A DNA stretch of 54,207 nt, taken from contig JAFWVY010000027.1 of the NCBI GenBank assembly GCA_017523725.1, positions 1 through 54,207 on the forward strand, read 5' to 3'. The notes below the pieces were generated by a model. It had not been told where the DNA came from. It worked only from the letters and a program-made list of their open reading frames with translations, and ran no database searches. Below are positions 15,445-25,271 of the stretch, piece by piece. The stretch is from Bacteroidales bacterium. GTDB taxonomy: Bacteria > Bacteroidota > Bacteroidia > Bacteroidales > UBA4181. Position 1 is the first letter of the stretch; every line of letters starts with the position of its first letter. The position numbers were made by a program, and so were the translations under genes.

Positions 15445-15455
15445 CCCTCACGACG

Positions 15456-18400
15456 ATGGCAGAAGAAGGCGGACGGATTTACTTCCAGACCGGCATCGAC
15501 AACTCGCAGATGGAGTCCGATGCCCGGCAGACCGAACGCATCCTGTCCGGCATCAGCGACGCCGCCGCCAAGGAGGGCCGCAAGATGGACGAGGCCATGC
15601 GGCAGGCGGCGGGAGACATAGAGCAGGCGTTCAAGCGGGCCTACGGCGAATCGGCGGCGGAAGCGCTGCCCAATCTCAAGGAGAGCATCAACCAGCAGGT
15701 CGTGACGGTCAAGCAGCTGGAGCAGGCCTACAAGGACACCGCCGCCGCCATCGACGCCCTGCCTTCCGGGCGCAAGAAAGACCAGCTGACGGCACAGCTG
15801 AAGGAACAGCGCAAGGAAATAGACATCAACAAGGCATCCCTCGACGGGCTGCGCGCCCGCTACAGCGAGATGCAGGCCGGCGCGATGGAATCCTTCCGGA
15901 CGAAGATCCAGAAGATAACGAACGAGATGGCCGCCATGCGGCTGGCAGGCCAGCAGAATACGGAGGAATACCGGGCCCTGGAGAAGGCACTCGGCAAGCT
16001 GGGCACGGTCTATCGCGAGATACAGCAGCTGCGGCAGCTCGACACGACGGGCGCGACGCAATGGACAGCCCTCATACAGGGCGTACAGGGCGTACAGGGG
16101 CTCGTCGGGGCATATTCGGCTGCGTCGGGTGTCGTGGGCCTCTTCACGAAGGACACCGAGAAGCTGATGAAGGTGCAGACCAAGATGCAGTCCCTGATGA
16201 GTACTATGATGGGGATGCAGCAGCTGGCCAACACCCTTCATTCGACGAGCGCATTCCGGATCAAGACACTGGCCAGCGTCACGCAGTTCTACAAGAATAT
16301 CGTCCTGGGGTTGACGACCGCCATGAAAGGCCTTGCCGGTGTCGCCGGCGTAGCCCTCGCGGCATTCACCGCCGTACTGGGCAAGATCATATCCAACATC
16401 CGCAAGGTGCGGCAGGAGGCCGAGGACATGCGGGCCGCCGTGGCAGACGAGGCGAAGGACAACGTCGCGGCGCTGCAGTCGCTGGCGGCGCAATACAGCG
16501 CCCTCGGTGACAGCATGGCCGCCAAGGAGCAGTTCATCAAGGACAACGCCAAGGCCTTCGAGGACCTGGGCGTGGCCATCAGGGACGTCACCGATGCCGA
16601 GAACGCCTTCATCAACAACAAAGACACCTTTACCGGCTCCCTTATCGCACGCGCCAAGGCGGCTGCGGCCCAGAAGCTGGCCGAGGACAAGGCCGCGGAG
16701 ATACTGCGCGAGCAACTGAAGCTCGAGGGCATGCAGAAAACGCATACGCGCCTCGCCGCCGATGAATCCGGCATCACATACGAAGTCGAGAACAAGGACT
16801 ACATCAAGCAGAAGACGAAGATAGCCACCATGCAGGGTGAGCTCAATGATCTCTTCCGCAAGGTGCAGCAGTACCAGGGCGATGCCGCCACGCTGCTGGA
16901 GGAGGCCGGTCTCACAACGTTCGACGCCACCGCCGAAGCAGCCAGGAAGAAGGCGGAGGAGGAGGCAGAGAAAGCCAGGAAGGATGCCGCGGAAAAAGCC
17001 GAGGAGCGGGCCCGGCGCGAAGCAGAGTATCTGGCGAAGGTGGAACGGCAGCTGGCCGACGCGCGTCTGGAGGCGCGGCAGGCTGAGGTCGCGGCCATAA
17101 CCGACACCTACGAACGCGAACTGGCCGAGGTGGACCTTGCCTACGAGCGCGAGGTCGAACGCATCAGGCGGAAACGCGAGGACTGGCTCAAGGAGGCCCA
17201 GACCGTCAATCCGGCTGCTCAGTTGACCGATGAGCAGGAAGCAGCGCTGGAAGAGGGGGCCCTCCGGGCGACGCGGGCACGGATAGAGGGACGGCAGGCC
17301 GTATATGAAGACCTACTCACGCAGTACCAAACCTACGAGGAGCAGCGTGCGGCCATTGTGGCCAAGTACGAGGCCGAAATCACACTGCTTGAGGAGAAGG
17401 GCGAGAAAAAGCGTGCCGACATGGCCCGCAAGCGCCGGGATGAGGAGCTGTCTGAGTTGCGCCGTCAGCAGGTGACAATGACGGAGGTGTGGCAGACGCT
17501 GATGGGCGACCTAGATACCTATTCGACGGGGGTACTGGAAGATTATCTCAGCCAGGCGGAACAGATCCTTGCCGCGTCCGGCGACATCGGCGCAGACGCC
17601 TTGAAGGCGATGATGGACAGTCTGAACAGGGTACGGGACGAACTGCGTCGACGTAATCCGTTCAAACAAATGGTGAAGGCCCTCAAGGAATACAAAGCTG
17701 CCGCCAGGGATGGCAACATTGAAGGCGTTGAAAAATCACTGCGTGAAGCATGGAAATCGTTCAATGCCGGCGCCAAGATCTACGCAGAAGGTATCAGCGA
17801 GATAGTGTCAGCCTTCTCTGAGGGCAACGATAATCTGCAGAGGCTTGTCGGAGAGTTGAACGACTTTTACTCAGCGCTCAAAAGGGGATTTCAGGAAGGT
17901 GGCGCCAAAGGGGCTGTCGTAGCCACCTTCTCGACAATCATATCAAAATACGTTGCCGGCATACGCGAGGCTAAAGCCGAGACAAAAGAACTGCAGCAGA
18001 ACCTGACGGACTTTGCCAATGCGTGGCAGCTGCAGCAGATCACGGCGAGTGGCGATTACTCGTCTCTCTTCGGAACGGACAAGATAGGCCAGATTAGCGA
18101 CGCATGGCGTCGTGCGCAGAGCGCGCTGGAGGCCTATAACAGGGCTCTCGGCGAAACAATGCAGACCAATGATCTGGCTTCGCTGCAGTCATACCTCAGG
18201 GAACTGGCCGCGGCCGGCGAGGCCACGGAGCAGTTGCGCAAACAGATAGTCTCCGACTACAACAAAGGTATAGGCAATGGCCAGGCTGGAAGACAGTATG
18301 AGATGAACGCGCTGCGCCATATGCACGTCGGCAAGAGGGGCATGACTTACGAGAGCACGCTGGCATACCTGTATCCCGAAATCTTCTCAGGCGATCCCGT

Positions 18401-19163
18401 CAACGGTGAGTTCGACCCCGAGGCAGCTCGTGTGTTCCTCCAGACCAACACACAGATAACGGAAGAGCAGCGCAAGCAGATACAGAACGCCATAGACCTG
18501 GCGGATGCCTACCATCAGCTCATCGAGGAGATAGAGGCCTACGCCCAGGACATCCTGGGTGACTTCGCGAAGAACATCGGCGACGTCATAGCGGACAGCA
18601 TACTGAACGGCACCGACGCAATGGAGCAGCTGGGCGACGTGGGCGCTGACGTCATCGACAGGATGGCGCGCGACATGGCCTCGTCGTTCATCCTGCAGAA
18701 CTATCTCAACCAGTACGCTGACCAGCTGCGCGATGCCTTCGTGAGCGATCAGCGGGCCAAGGACGTGGCCGATGTCATGGCGCTCATCAGGGAGGGCCTG
18801 CCGGATGCCATCATGGCCGCCACGGACATGGTACGCGACATCTACTCCTACGCGGAGGCCGCAGGGACGGATTTCTCGGCGCTGCGCAACGGCGGCGGCA
18901 ACATAGAGGCCACCGCGCGCGGCATCGCACAGGCGTCGCAGGACACCGTGGACGAGCTCAACGGACGCGCGACAGTCATCCAGTCGCACACGTACACCAT
19001 CGCGGAGCAGTCGAGGCAGCTGACGGCGCTGGCCAGTGAACAGCTGGCGGCGCTGCACGGCATCGAGCGCAACACGGCGCGGCTGGAGCAGATACAGTCG
19101 GATCTCAGGCAGGTGCGCAGTGACCTGAGCAACATAAACACCAAGGGCGTGAGGATGCAATGA
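15456..19163 (+). CDS. Tape measure protein
   Basis: A 1235-residue protein, the longest in the prophage, which sets tail length. Residues about 1-210 are helical with frequent Gln/Lys/Glu (QVVTVKQLEQAYKDTAAAID). Hydrophobic stretches lie near 285-312 (IVLGLTTAMKGLAGVAGVAL). A long charged coiled coil occupies about 480-680 (EEEAEKARKDAAEKAEERAR), and the C-terminus ends in coiled coil (LEQIQSDLRQVRSDLSN). No lysozyme or peptidase domain is seen. The middle (about 17.4-18.35 kb) is somewhat less GC-rich than both ends, which may mark recombination. It overlaps the distal tail gene by 4 bp. Confidence 0.9.
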   Translation: MAEEGGRIYFQTGIDNSQMESDARQTERILSGISDAAAKEGRKMDEAMRQAAGDIEQAFKRAYGESAAEALPNLKESINQQVVTVKQLEQAYKDTAAAIDALPSGRKKDQLTAQLKEQRKEIDINKASLDGLRARYSEMQAGAMESFRTKIQKITNEMAAMRLAGQQNTEEYRALEKALGKLGTVYREIQQLRQLDTTGATQWTALIQGVQGVQGLVGAYSAASGVVGLFTKDTEKLMKVQTKMQSLMSTMMGMQQLANTLHSTSAFRIKTLASVTQFYKNIVLGLTTAMKGLAGVAGVALAAFTAVLGKIISNIRKVRQEAEDMRAAVADEAKDNVAALQSLAAQYSALGDSMAAKEQFIKDNAKAFEDLGVAIRDVTDAENAFINNKDTFTGSLIARAKAAAAQKLAEDKAAEILREQLKLEGMQKTHTRLAADESGITYEVENKDYIKQKTKIATMQGELNDLFRKVQQYQGDAATLLEEAGLTTFDATAEAARKKAEEEAEKARKDAAEKAEERARREAEYLAKVERQLADARLEARQAEVAAITDTYERELAEVDLAYEREVERIRRKREDWLKEAQTVNPAAQLTDEQEAALEEGALRATRARIEGRQAVYEDLLTQYQTYEEQRAAIVAKYEAEITLLEEKGEKKRADMARKRRDEELSELRRQQVTMTEVWQTLMGDLDTYSTGVLEDYLSQAEQILAASGDIGADALKAMMDSLNRVRDELRRRNPFKQMVKALKEYKAAARDGNIEGVEKSLREAWKSFNAGAKIYAEGISEIVSAFSEGNDNLQRLVGELNDFYSALKRGFQEGGAKGAVVATFSTIISKYVAGIREAKAETKELQQNLTDFANAWQLQQITASGDYSSLFGTDKIGQISDAWRRAQSALEAYNRALGETMQTNDLASLQSYLRELAAAGEATEQLRKQIVSDYNKGIGNGQAGRQYEMNALRHMHVGKRGMTYESTLAYLYPEIFSGDPVNGEFDPEAARVFLQTNTQITEEQRKQIQNAIDLADAYHQLIEEIEAYAQDILGDFAKNIGDVIADSILNGTDAMEQLGDVGADVIDRMARDMASSFILQNYLNQYADQLRDAFVSDQRAKDVADVMALIREGLPDAIMAATDMVRDIYSYAEAAGTDFSALRNGGGNIEATARGIAQASQDTVDELNGRATVIQSHTYTIAEQSRQLTALASEQLAALHGIERNTARLEQIQSDLRQVRSDLSNINTKGVRMQ

Positions 19164-20044
19164 GCACGACAGTAACATACGGCGACACTCTGTACATCGA
19201 CGGCGTATCCGCGCGGACGGCCTACGGCGTATCTCTCGCGGAGGGGTCGCTGGCACAGGTCGTGGCGCTGCCGGCGGTCCGCATGCCCGCCGTCAACGAC
19301 TGGCGCGACGGCGGCATCGAGGTGGACACGGCAGAGGCCCTCCCCGAGGACGTCCGGCGGGTGCAGGTGCGGCTCATCGCCCATCGCAGCGACCTGTCGG
19401 ATTTCTTCGGCGCGCTGGCCGACGGCGGCACGAGCGTCCACACCTGGCAGTTCCGTCAGCTGTCCACGGGGTCCGGCACCTACGTCGAGCGGCCGCTGAG
19501 GCTCGTCGCGATGCCGCAGGTCAGCCGCCATGATGCGCTGACCATCCTGTCGCTGACACTGGAGGACGACACGCCGCTGCTGCAGGGCTACACCTATGCG
19601 GCACCCACGGCCTCCGGACTGCCCGTACAGGGGCTGTCCATCGACAGCCATGACGTGTCGTGGTACCACTGCCAGCTGCTGGCCGGGACGCGCGACGCGA
19701 TGTACAAGGCTCCGGACGCGAAGCAGAACCTCACGGCCGCGCTGCCGTCCGGCGGTGCGCAGTATGACGCTGCCGGCGGCCTCCTGTACGGCCGCAAGAC
19801 CGCCCGCGTGCAGCTGCTGATGCGGCACGGCACGACGGCGGCCTTCTGGCGCTGCTGGCAGGCCCTGCTGTACAACATCACGCGCAGCGGCCCCCGTACG
19901 CTGACCTATGCACCGGAGTCCCTGACCGTCCACGGCATATACACCGGCGCCGCCATGTCGGTGTTCCATCTGACGCCGTTCGGCGGCTGCATGTGCCGCT
20001 TTTCACTTGATTTTCTCATCACAGACCAGGATCCGGCACAATGA
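19160..20044 (+). CDS. Distal tail protein (Dit-like)
   Basis: A 294-residue beta-rich protein overlapping the tape measure stop (ATGA) and the hub gene start (ATGA at 20041). Its place directly after the tape measure and its length fit the distal tail protein that forms the hub ring between tube and tip. The N-terminus VTYGDTLYIDGVSARTAYGV and later WRCWQALLYNI fit this class loosely; the assignment is by position. Confidence 0.65.
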   Translation: MSTTVTYGDTLYIDGVSARTAYGVSLAEGSLAQVVALPAVRMPAVNDWRDGGIEVDTAEALPEDVRRVQVRLIAHRSDLSDFFGALADGGTSVHTWQFRQLSTGSGTYVERPLRLVAMPQVSRHDALTILSLTLEDDTPLLQGYTYAAPTASGLPVQGLSIDSHDVSWYHCQLLAGTRDAMYKAPDAKQNLTAALPSGGAQYDAAGGLLYGRKTARVQLLMRHGTTAAFWRCWQALLYNITRSGPRTLTYAPESLTVHGIYTGAAMSVFHLTPFGGCMCRFSLDFLITDQDPAQ

Positions 20045-23000
20045 GCGACTATATCCGCATATCATACAGCAGCACCTACCGCGACGTCGTCCCGGAGGAG
20101 ACCTCGATGCGCTACCGCGCCATCATGGCCGCCGACGGCCTGACGCTGGAGTTCCGCCTGCCGGAATACATCGACTTCCCCATCGGCGCGACCTGCGTGT
20201 ACGACAGTACGACATACACGCTGCTGCGTCCGATGAAGATCGAGAAGGAAGGCGAGCGTTACTATACCTACACGGGCTATTTCTCCGCGCCTGACGATGA
20301 GGAATATCTCTCGCGGTACATCGTCGTCAACCCTGTCGACCGGCGCACCTCGTTCCCCTACACGGCTACGCCCGCCGAGTTTGTCGCGCTCATCGTGGAC
20401 AACCTGAACGAGCGCGAGGGTGCCGGCACATGGGCGGCTGGCAGCGGATCGATCGACGGTCCCGCACGGCTCGTCTCGTTCGACATGTACAGCGTATGGG
20501 ACGCGCTGCAGGCCGTCGCTGAAGCCTTCGGCACGGAGTGGGAGATCGATCCGGCGAATCACCTGGTGTATCTGCGCCGCGTGGAATACTTCAAGAGCGT
20601 CGGCACGGGTGCCGGCGATGCTCTTCCCCTGGAGTTCGGCCGCGGCGGAGGTCTGCGCGAAGCACTGGTCAGGGCGAACGACGGCGACCCGGCCATAGAG
20701 CGGCTGTGGGTGCAGGGCGGCGACCGTAACATATCGCTCGCCTCCTATGGCTCCAAGACGCTCCACATGCCCGGAAACACGGTCTACGGCTACGACGGCG
20801 AGCACTTCCAGGGCGAGACGGGCTACGACAGCTCCCATGCGCGGATATACCGCACCGACAACTCTGGACGCTGCATCCGGAGGAACGACCTGGTCGCCCT
20901 GACGCGCTGCGAGGCGGCGCTCGACCTCTCCGACATCTACCCGTCGCACACCGGCAGCGTCACGGCGGTCTATGTGCGCAACGGCTTCGACAGCGAAGGC
21001 AGCCCGTTCCTCTATTACGGATTCTACGACACGAGCAACGCCATCGACTACGGGCAATACGTCATCGCCGGACAGGCCCTGCAGGTTACGTTCCAGAGCG
21101 GCATGCTGGCCGGACGTACATTCGACGTACGCTACACCCACGGCACGCGGCTGTTCGAGATCGTCCCCGCCGAGCAGGACGGGATCATGATGCCCGACGG
21201 CACGACAGGGTACATCCCGGCCGTCGGCGACCAGTATGTCATCTACGGCTGTACGCTGCCGCAGGAATACATCCGCCGTGACAGCGACCGCTCCGGCGCG
21301 GAGTGGGAGATGTACAGAGCGGCAGTGCGCTATCTGTACGAACACGAGGAGGACGCCGTGGCGTGGACGCTGAAGCTGGACGGCATAGCGTTGCGCGGCA
21401 GCTGGACGACCGGCACGCAGGCCGTGCGCGACCATCTGCGGCCCGGCGCCTACATCGCCCTGTACGACGATGCGATGCTGGGCGAAGACGTGGCCAAGCT
21501 GCTGCGCATCACGGGCATCAAGGACTACGTCACACGCCAGTACTGGCCGGAGGTCGAACTCTCGAACTCGACGGTGACGTGCAGCCTGTCGTCGCGTCTG
21601 CGGCAGCAGGACGCGCAGAGCGTGGCCGTGGCCGACGGCATGGACAAGCTGGAAGAGATAATACGCAGCACCGCCGGCCGCACCGCCGGCCAGGCCTCGT
21701 CCAACGCGCCCGTACACCGCTACCGCGGCGAATGGAGTGCGACGGAGACCTATGTCGGCACGGCACAGGTGCGCGACATCGTCAAGGTCACGGACGCCCT
21801 GACAGGTGACGTCGCCTATTACCGCACCCTGCCCGACGCGGGGGCCGTCACGGGCTCCTCTCCGGCACTTACGCCCGCGGCCTGGACACCTTTTTCGGCG
21901 ACATACGAGAGTGTCGCCACGGGGCTTATCCTCGCCGAGGAGGCCATCATCGACAACCTCATCGTCCGCATGCTCCGCACGGCCGACACCGGCGAGAGCG
22001 TCAAGGTCGAGAACAACACCATCAGCGTCTTCGACGAGAACGGCAACATGAACATGAAGGTGCACGGCAAGACGCTGACGGAACAGCAGAGTCAGGGGGA
22101 AACGGTGTCATGGAATTCGCAGTCGGAGTTGACAGCATCGACTTCCGGGCAGCACATGTTGTCGCTGACACTGGCGGAGATCCCTGTCAACGCCGCGAAC
22201 AACGTCGTCCATGTCCCCGCAATGCGGCTTTACCTGGAACATCCCTCGCGCACGGGGAACTGGGCGAAGGCGACGCTGTTGCTCGGCAACACACAACTTA
22301 CGGTGCTTGAATTGGACGGTGTGCGTCGCCTGTACGACGTAACAGTCACCACAGGCGAAGTAGCCGTATCGCTTGCGCCGTCATCGTCATCGTACCTGCT
22401 GCGGCTGGTGCTGGAGGCGGAACTCGACGGCGGAAACTATGCCGAAGCATCGGCAGTCCCTGTCGCCCAGGGCGACCAGGTGACCGTGGAATACGCCTCA
22501 CGCTGGGTCGAGGTGGCCTCGAACGGACTGGCCGTCAACTTCGGGGCATCGGCCTACTTCCGCGCCTACGCCGACAGCAACAACACGCCGCACATCGTGG
22601 CGCGTAACGGGCAGTACATGCTCCGCGTGGACGCCTCCGGAGGCGTGCAGTACTCGAACAACGGCGGCCAGACATGGCAGCAGGTCGGCAGCGGCGGTGG
22701 CGGCACGGCGCAGTACGTCTATATCCGCTACGCCACGGATGCGCAGGGCAGCGACATGTCCACTACGCCGTCCGAGTACATAGGCATCTGCACGACGACG
22801 GCATCCAGCGCACCGCTCACGCCGTCGTCCTACGAGCCCTGGTACAAGTGGAAAGGCGATGCCGGCAATGCGGCAACCGTGTCGGTCGGGAATGTCACTA
22901 CAGTGCCGTCCGGCTCGCCGGCCTCCGTCAGCAACAGCGGCACACCCTACGCGGCCCGTCTCGACTTCCAGATTCCACGCGGCTATACCGGGGTGAAAGG

Positions 23001-23607
23001 CGACCGCGGCGGCATCTGGTATGCCGGTACGGCCATCACCGGAACCGGTACTGCCGGAACGATATTCCCCGGAAGCGATGTCGAGAGCGCCGTCATCGGC
23101 GACATGTACATCAACACGGACACCAATTATTACTATCGCTGCACCGAGGCGGGAACCCCGACGGCGGCGAAGTGGGCGTATGCCGGGCAGATCGTCGGCG
23201 GAGGCGGTGCATACAACGACCGCGCAGGCGGATGCGGCATCACGCTTACGGCGGTAGAGGCAGTGGCTGACTGTGCGGTCGGCATGAATGACGAGCTGTA
23301 CGTGGAGCTGACGCAGAACGCGCCGAACAACCGGCTTGTTCTGGATTTCGACTTCGGGGCTGTCCCGGCGGGATTCGTCACGTTCGACATGTACGTCTAC
23401 AACGGCAGCGACTACGACATCACGCTGAAGGCGCACTACAGCGGGCAGGACTACGCCTTCCCGGATGCTCCGTTCTACGCAGGCGGCAACATGGGCGACC
23501 CGTTCACGCTGCTGCCGCACGAGCTGGACAAGCTGACCTTTGTGAGGCTTGACGGCGATTCCCCCTACGATCTGTATCATATATCACACGAAATAATATC
23601 AGCATAA
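20041..23607 (+). CDS. Tail hub / tail-associated tip protein
   Basis: A 1188-residue protein. Residues 1 to about 560 look like a baseplate-hub / tail-associated domain (YIRISYSSTYRDVVPEET, then SVWDALQAVAEAFGTEWEID and ILRITGIKDYVTRQYWPEVEL). A central part has FDENGNMNMKVHGKTL, and the C-terminal part is rich in Gly/Ser/Thr, with a short collagen-like GYTGVKGDRGG near residue 983 and receptor-tip-like beta sequence to the end. Known hubs of this kind combine structural N-termini with host-contact C-termini. It overlaps the upstream gene by 4 bp. No cell-wall hydrolase motif was found. Confidence 0.75.
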   Translation: MSDYIRISYSSTYRDVVPEETSMRYRAIMAADGLTLEFRLPEYIDFPIGATCVYDSTTYTLLRPMKIEKEGERYYTYTGYFSAPDDEEYLSRYIVVNPVDRRTSFPYTATPAEFVALIVDNLNEREGAGTWAAGSGSIDGPARLVSFDMYSVWDALQAVAEAFGTEWEIDPANHLVYLRRVEYFKSVGTGAGDALPLEFGRGGGLREALVRANDGDPAIERLWVQGGDRNISLASYGSKTLHMPGNTVYGYDGEHFQGETGYDSSHARIYRTDNSGRCIRRNDLVALTRCEAALDLSDIYPSHTGSVTAVYVRNGFDSEGSPFLYYGFYDTSNAIDYGQYVIAGQALQVTFQSGMLAGRTFDVRYTHGTRLFEIVPAEQDGIMMPDGTTGYIPAVGDQYVIYGCTLPQEYIRRDSDRSGAEWEMYRAAVRYLYEHEEDAVAWTLKLDGIALRGSWTTGTQAVRDHLRPGAYIALYDDAMLGEDVAKLLRITGIKDYVTRQYWPEVELSNSTVTCSLSSRLRQQDAQSVAVADGMDKLEEIIRSTAGRTAGQASSNAPVHRYRGEWSATETYVGTAQVRDIVKVTDALTGDVAYYRTLPDAGAVTGSSPALTPAAWTPFSATYESVATGLILAEEAIIDNLIVRMLRTADTGESVKVENNTISVFDENGNMNMKVHGKTLTEQQSQGETVSWNSQSELTASTSGQHMLSLTLAEIPVNAANNVVHVPAMRLYLEHPSRTGNWAKATLLLGNTQLTVLELDGVRRLYDVTVTTGEVAVSLAPSSSSYLLRLVLEAELDGGNYAEASAVPVAQGDQVTVEYASRWVEVASNGLAVNFGASAYFRAYADSNNTPHIVARNGQYMLRVDASGGVQYSNNGGQTWQQVGSGGGGTAQYVYIRYATDAQGSDMSTTPSEYIGICTTTASSAPLTPSSYEPWYKWKGDAGNAATVSVGNVTTVPSGSPASVSNSGTPYAARLDFQIPRGYTGVKGDRGGIWYAGTAITGTGTAGTIFPGSDVESAVIGDMYINTDTNYYYRCTEAGTPTAAKWAYAGQIVGGGGAYNDRAGGCGITLTAVEAVADCAVGMNDELYVELTQNAPNNRLVLDFDFGAVPAGFVTFDMYVYNGSDYDITLKAHYSGQDYAFPDAPFYAGGNMGDPFTLLPHELDKLTFVRLDGDSPYDLYHISHEIISA

Positions 23608-23618
23608 ACTCTGGAAAA

Positions 23619-23894
23619 ATGAAGATCATTGTCTTAATCATCATCGTAGCCGCCGCAGCCTGGGCACTGCTCGAGCGAAGGCGCAGGATCCGCGCAGAAG
23701 AGGCCTTCGCCCGTCTGCAGATACAATACGACCTGGATACGCAGGCTGTCAGCATCAGCGACATGCTGCCGGCACGCATCCAGGGCGAGAGGGAAACCCG
23801 GTACCGCTACCGCGTGGCGATGCGACTCGCGAGCGAAATAGCCCCGCATGTGGACATCAGCGGCGACGTGGCGCGCCTGTGGATAAAGGAGTGA
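23619..23894 (+). CDS. Small membrane-anchored phage protein
   Basis: A 91-residue protein with one N-terminal membrane segment (MKIIVLIIIVAAAAWALL) followed by a basic-charged helix (ERRRRIRAEEAF) and a soluble remainder. It precedes the holin gene by 4 bp, so it may take part in lysis (for example as an antiholin or pinholin partner), but no family is recognised. Its last codons contain a perfect DnaA box. Confidence 0.6.
   Translation: MKIIVLIIIVAAAAWALLERRRRIRAEEAFARLQIQYDLDTQAVSISDMLPARIQGERETRYRYRVAMRLASEIAPHVDISGDVARLWIKE
23878..23886 (+). promoter_or_regulatory. Perfect DnaA box (within coding sequence)
   Basis: TGTGGATAA on the plus strand, within the last codons (Leu-Trp-Ile-Lys) of the small membrane protein gene, 13 bp before the holin start. 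Same orientation as the other two boxes. Being in codons it may be fortuitous. Confidence 0.35.
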
Positions 23895-23898
23895 CGGC

Positions 23899-24393
23899 AT
23901 GATAGCGGCGGAACACAGCTCACTGTACGGGGTCGCGGCTTTTGCGGCCGCACCTTTCGTCGAAGGCTGGCACAACCTCGTCACCTGGTCGGTCGTGGCT
24001 CTGGTGCTGGTCGCGGCGGATCTGCGCTTCGGCCTTGCCGCCGCACACGCGCGCGGCGAGACGATACGCCTGTCGAGAGCAGTGCGCAGGACACTGAACA
24101 AGATAGTGGACTACATCTGCTGGATAAGCATCGCCATGCTGCTCGGCGGCGCCTTTGGCGACGTGTTCGGCATACCGGTCATGGCGGCGGCCATCATGGC
24201 CCTGATATGCGCCATCGAGCTCTCGTCCATCTTCGACAACTTCTTCCAGTCGCGCGGCATACGGAAGCATCTCAACGTCTTCCGGCTGCTCGGCGCGCTC
24301 CTCCACGCCGACATCGCCGACGCACTGGAGGACGACGACCGGCCCAACAGTAATGAATCATCAGATAAACCAATAAACAACGAAGAAAAATGA
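23899..24393 (+). CDS. Probable holin
   Basis: A 164-residue membrane protein with about three to four hydrophobic segments (NLVTWSVVALVLVAADLRFGLA, VDYICWISIAMLLGGAFG, VMAAAIMALICAIELSSIF) and a hydrophilic C-terminus (LEDDDRPNSNESSDKP). The layout fits the toxin-secretion/phage lysis holin family common in Bacteroidota phages, including the IELSSI segment. Holins open the inner membrane at lysis. It overlaps the following gene by 4 bp (ATGA) and lies upstream of the peptidase and spanin candidates. Confidence 0.78.
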   Translation: MIAAEHSSLYGVAAFAAAPFVEGWHNLVTWSVVALVLVAADLRFGLAAAHARGETIRLSRAVRRTLNKIVDYICWISIAMLLGGAFGDVFGIPVMAAAIMALICAIELSSIFDNFFQSRGIRKHLNVFRLLGALLHADIADALEDDDRPNSNESSDKPINNEEK

Positions 24394-24698
24394 AGCAGTA
24401 TATCTCGGAAAGCGTCTTTGCAGGACGCATCGTAAACTTCGGCAAGGTGACCGACCTGTCGGCGGACTTCACGCTGTCAGGGAGGCCCTTCTCCGTACTG
24501 ATCGTCCCCAAGGACGGCACTGAATCACAGTCGCACGTCGCGATGTCGGTCAAGGCCTGGGCCTCCGACACGTTCGCGTCGTTCCCGTTCCCGGAAGGCG
24601 ACTGGTCTCCCCTGCTGGTCAAAGCTGTCGAGGCAAGCGGCCTCGACCTCACCGCATACGACCTGTACTGGGGCACAGGCGAATGGTATAACGAATAA
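24390..24698 (+). CDS. Unknown phage protein between holin and tail tip genes
   Basis: A 102-residue protein, family unknown. Two short strands near the start (VFAGRIVNFGKVTDLSADFTLSG) lead into FSVLIVPKDGTES, then VKAWASDTFASFPFPEGDW and a C-terminal DLTAYDLYWGTGEW. The sequence is well formed and I recall similar proteins at this place in Bacteroides phages. No membrane segment. It could be a small tail-tip component. It is translationally coupled to the holin gene by a 4-bp overlap. Confidence 0.65.
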   Translation: MKQYISESVFAGRIVNFGKVTDLSADFTLSGRPFSVLIVPKDGTESQSHVAMSVKAWASDTFASFPFPEGDWSPLLVKAVEASGLDLTAYDLYWGTGEWYNE

Positions 24699-24705
24699 GA
24701 GGAGG
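24698..24705 (+). promoter_or_regulatory. Strong Shine-Dalgarno-like site
   Basis: AGAGGAGG lies 8 bp before the ATG at 24714, an unusually strong ribosome-binding site for this phylum that supports the chosen start. Confidence 0.45.
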
Positions 24706-24713
24706 ACAGAGAG

Positions 24714-25268
24714 ATGAGCATAATCATAGGCATAGGGGGTGGACAGAGTAAAGGACCCGGCGGCAGCACGGCGGGTGCCGTGCGCTACGATGAAGCACAG
24801 CAGCTGACGGAAGCGCAGCAGATGCTGGCGAGAAAAAACCAGGGGCTGTATTACGAGATGGAGGTAGGCGAGCCGAAGGTGGCGAAATACACGGATGAAA
24901 CGGTCGAGTGGGGCCGGGCTCTTGTATCAACCGACACGCCGGACGATGCTGCCATCAACGGCCTTACGAAAGACGGTGTGGACGTGGAATATCAACTTGT
25001 GGACGTCAAGGAGGGCGAACAAGACGATACCTACGTGCAGTTCTATGATGAAGAGTTGCTGTCTTGGGAAACGGTGTTTACCGTCCAGCGCGGCACAGGC
25101 ATCACGTCGGCCACTGGCATCTACATCGGGCCTTCGTTCAAGGACGCTGGATATGAACTCCATTATGGCGTTCAGACGGAAAAACAGACCGTGCCGGAGA
25201 AGTTCCTGCCGGACGACTCCCTCACCACGGCGGAGATTGACACCATCTGGGATTCTGTAATGGATTAG
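24714..25268 (+). CDS. Tail fibre-like protein
   Basis: A 184-residue protein. The N-terminus is glycine-rich (IIIGIGGGQSKGPGG) and then has YDEAQQLTEAQQMLARKNQGL, close to the repeat found at the base of many phage tail fibres (EAQxLTxxQxxxAxxN). The middle is beta-rich and the end (SLTTAEIDTIWDSVMD) is a short terminal helix seen in similar Bacteroidota proteins. Likely part of the tail tip or a receptor-binding assembly. Confidence 0.68.
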   Translation: MSIIIGIGGGQSKGPGGSTAGAVRYDEAQQLTEAQQMLARKNQGLYYEMEVGEPKVAKYTDETVEWGRALVSTDTPDDAAINGLTKDGVDVEYQLVDVKEGEQDDTYVQFYDEELLSWETVFTVQRGTGITSATGIYIGPSFKDAGYELHYGVQTEKQTVPEKFLPDDSLTTAEIDTIWDSVMD

Positions 25269-25271
25269 ACA

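Noticed and set aside
20062..22065. 667-codon reverse frame opposite the tail hub gene
   Set aside because: GC-rich codon bias keeps the antisense frame open; composition is Arg/Ala/Val-rich with no motifs, and the sense gene is clear.
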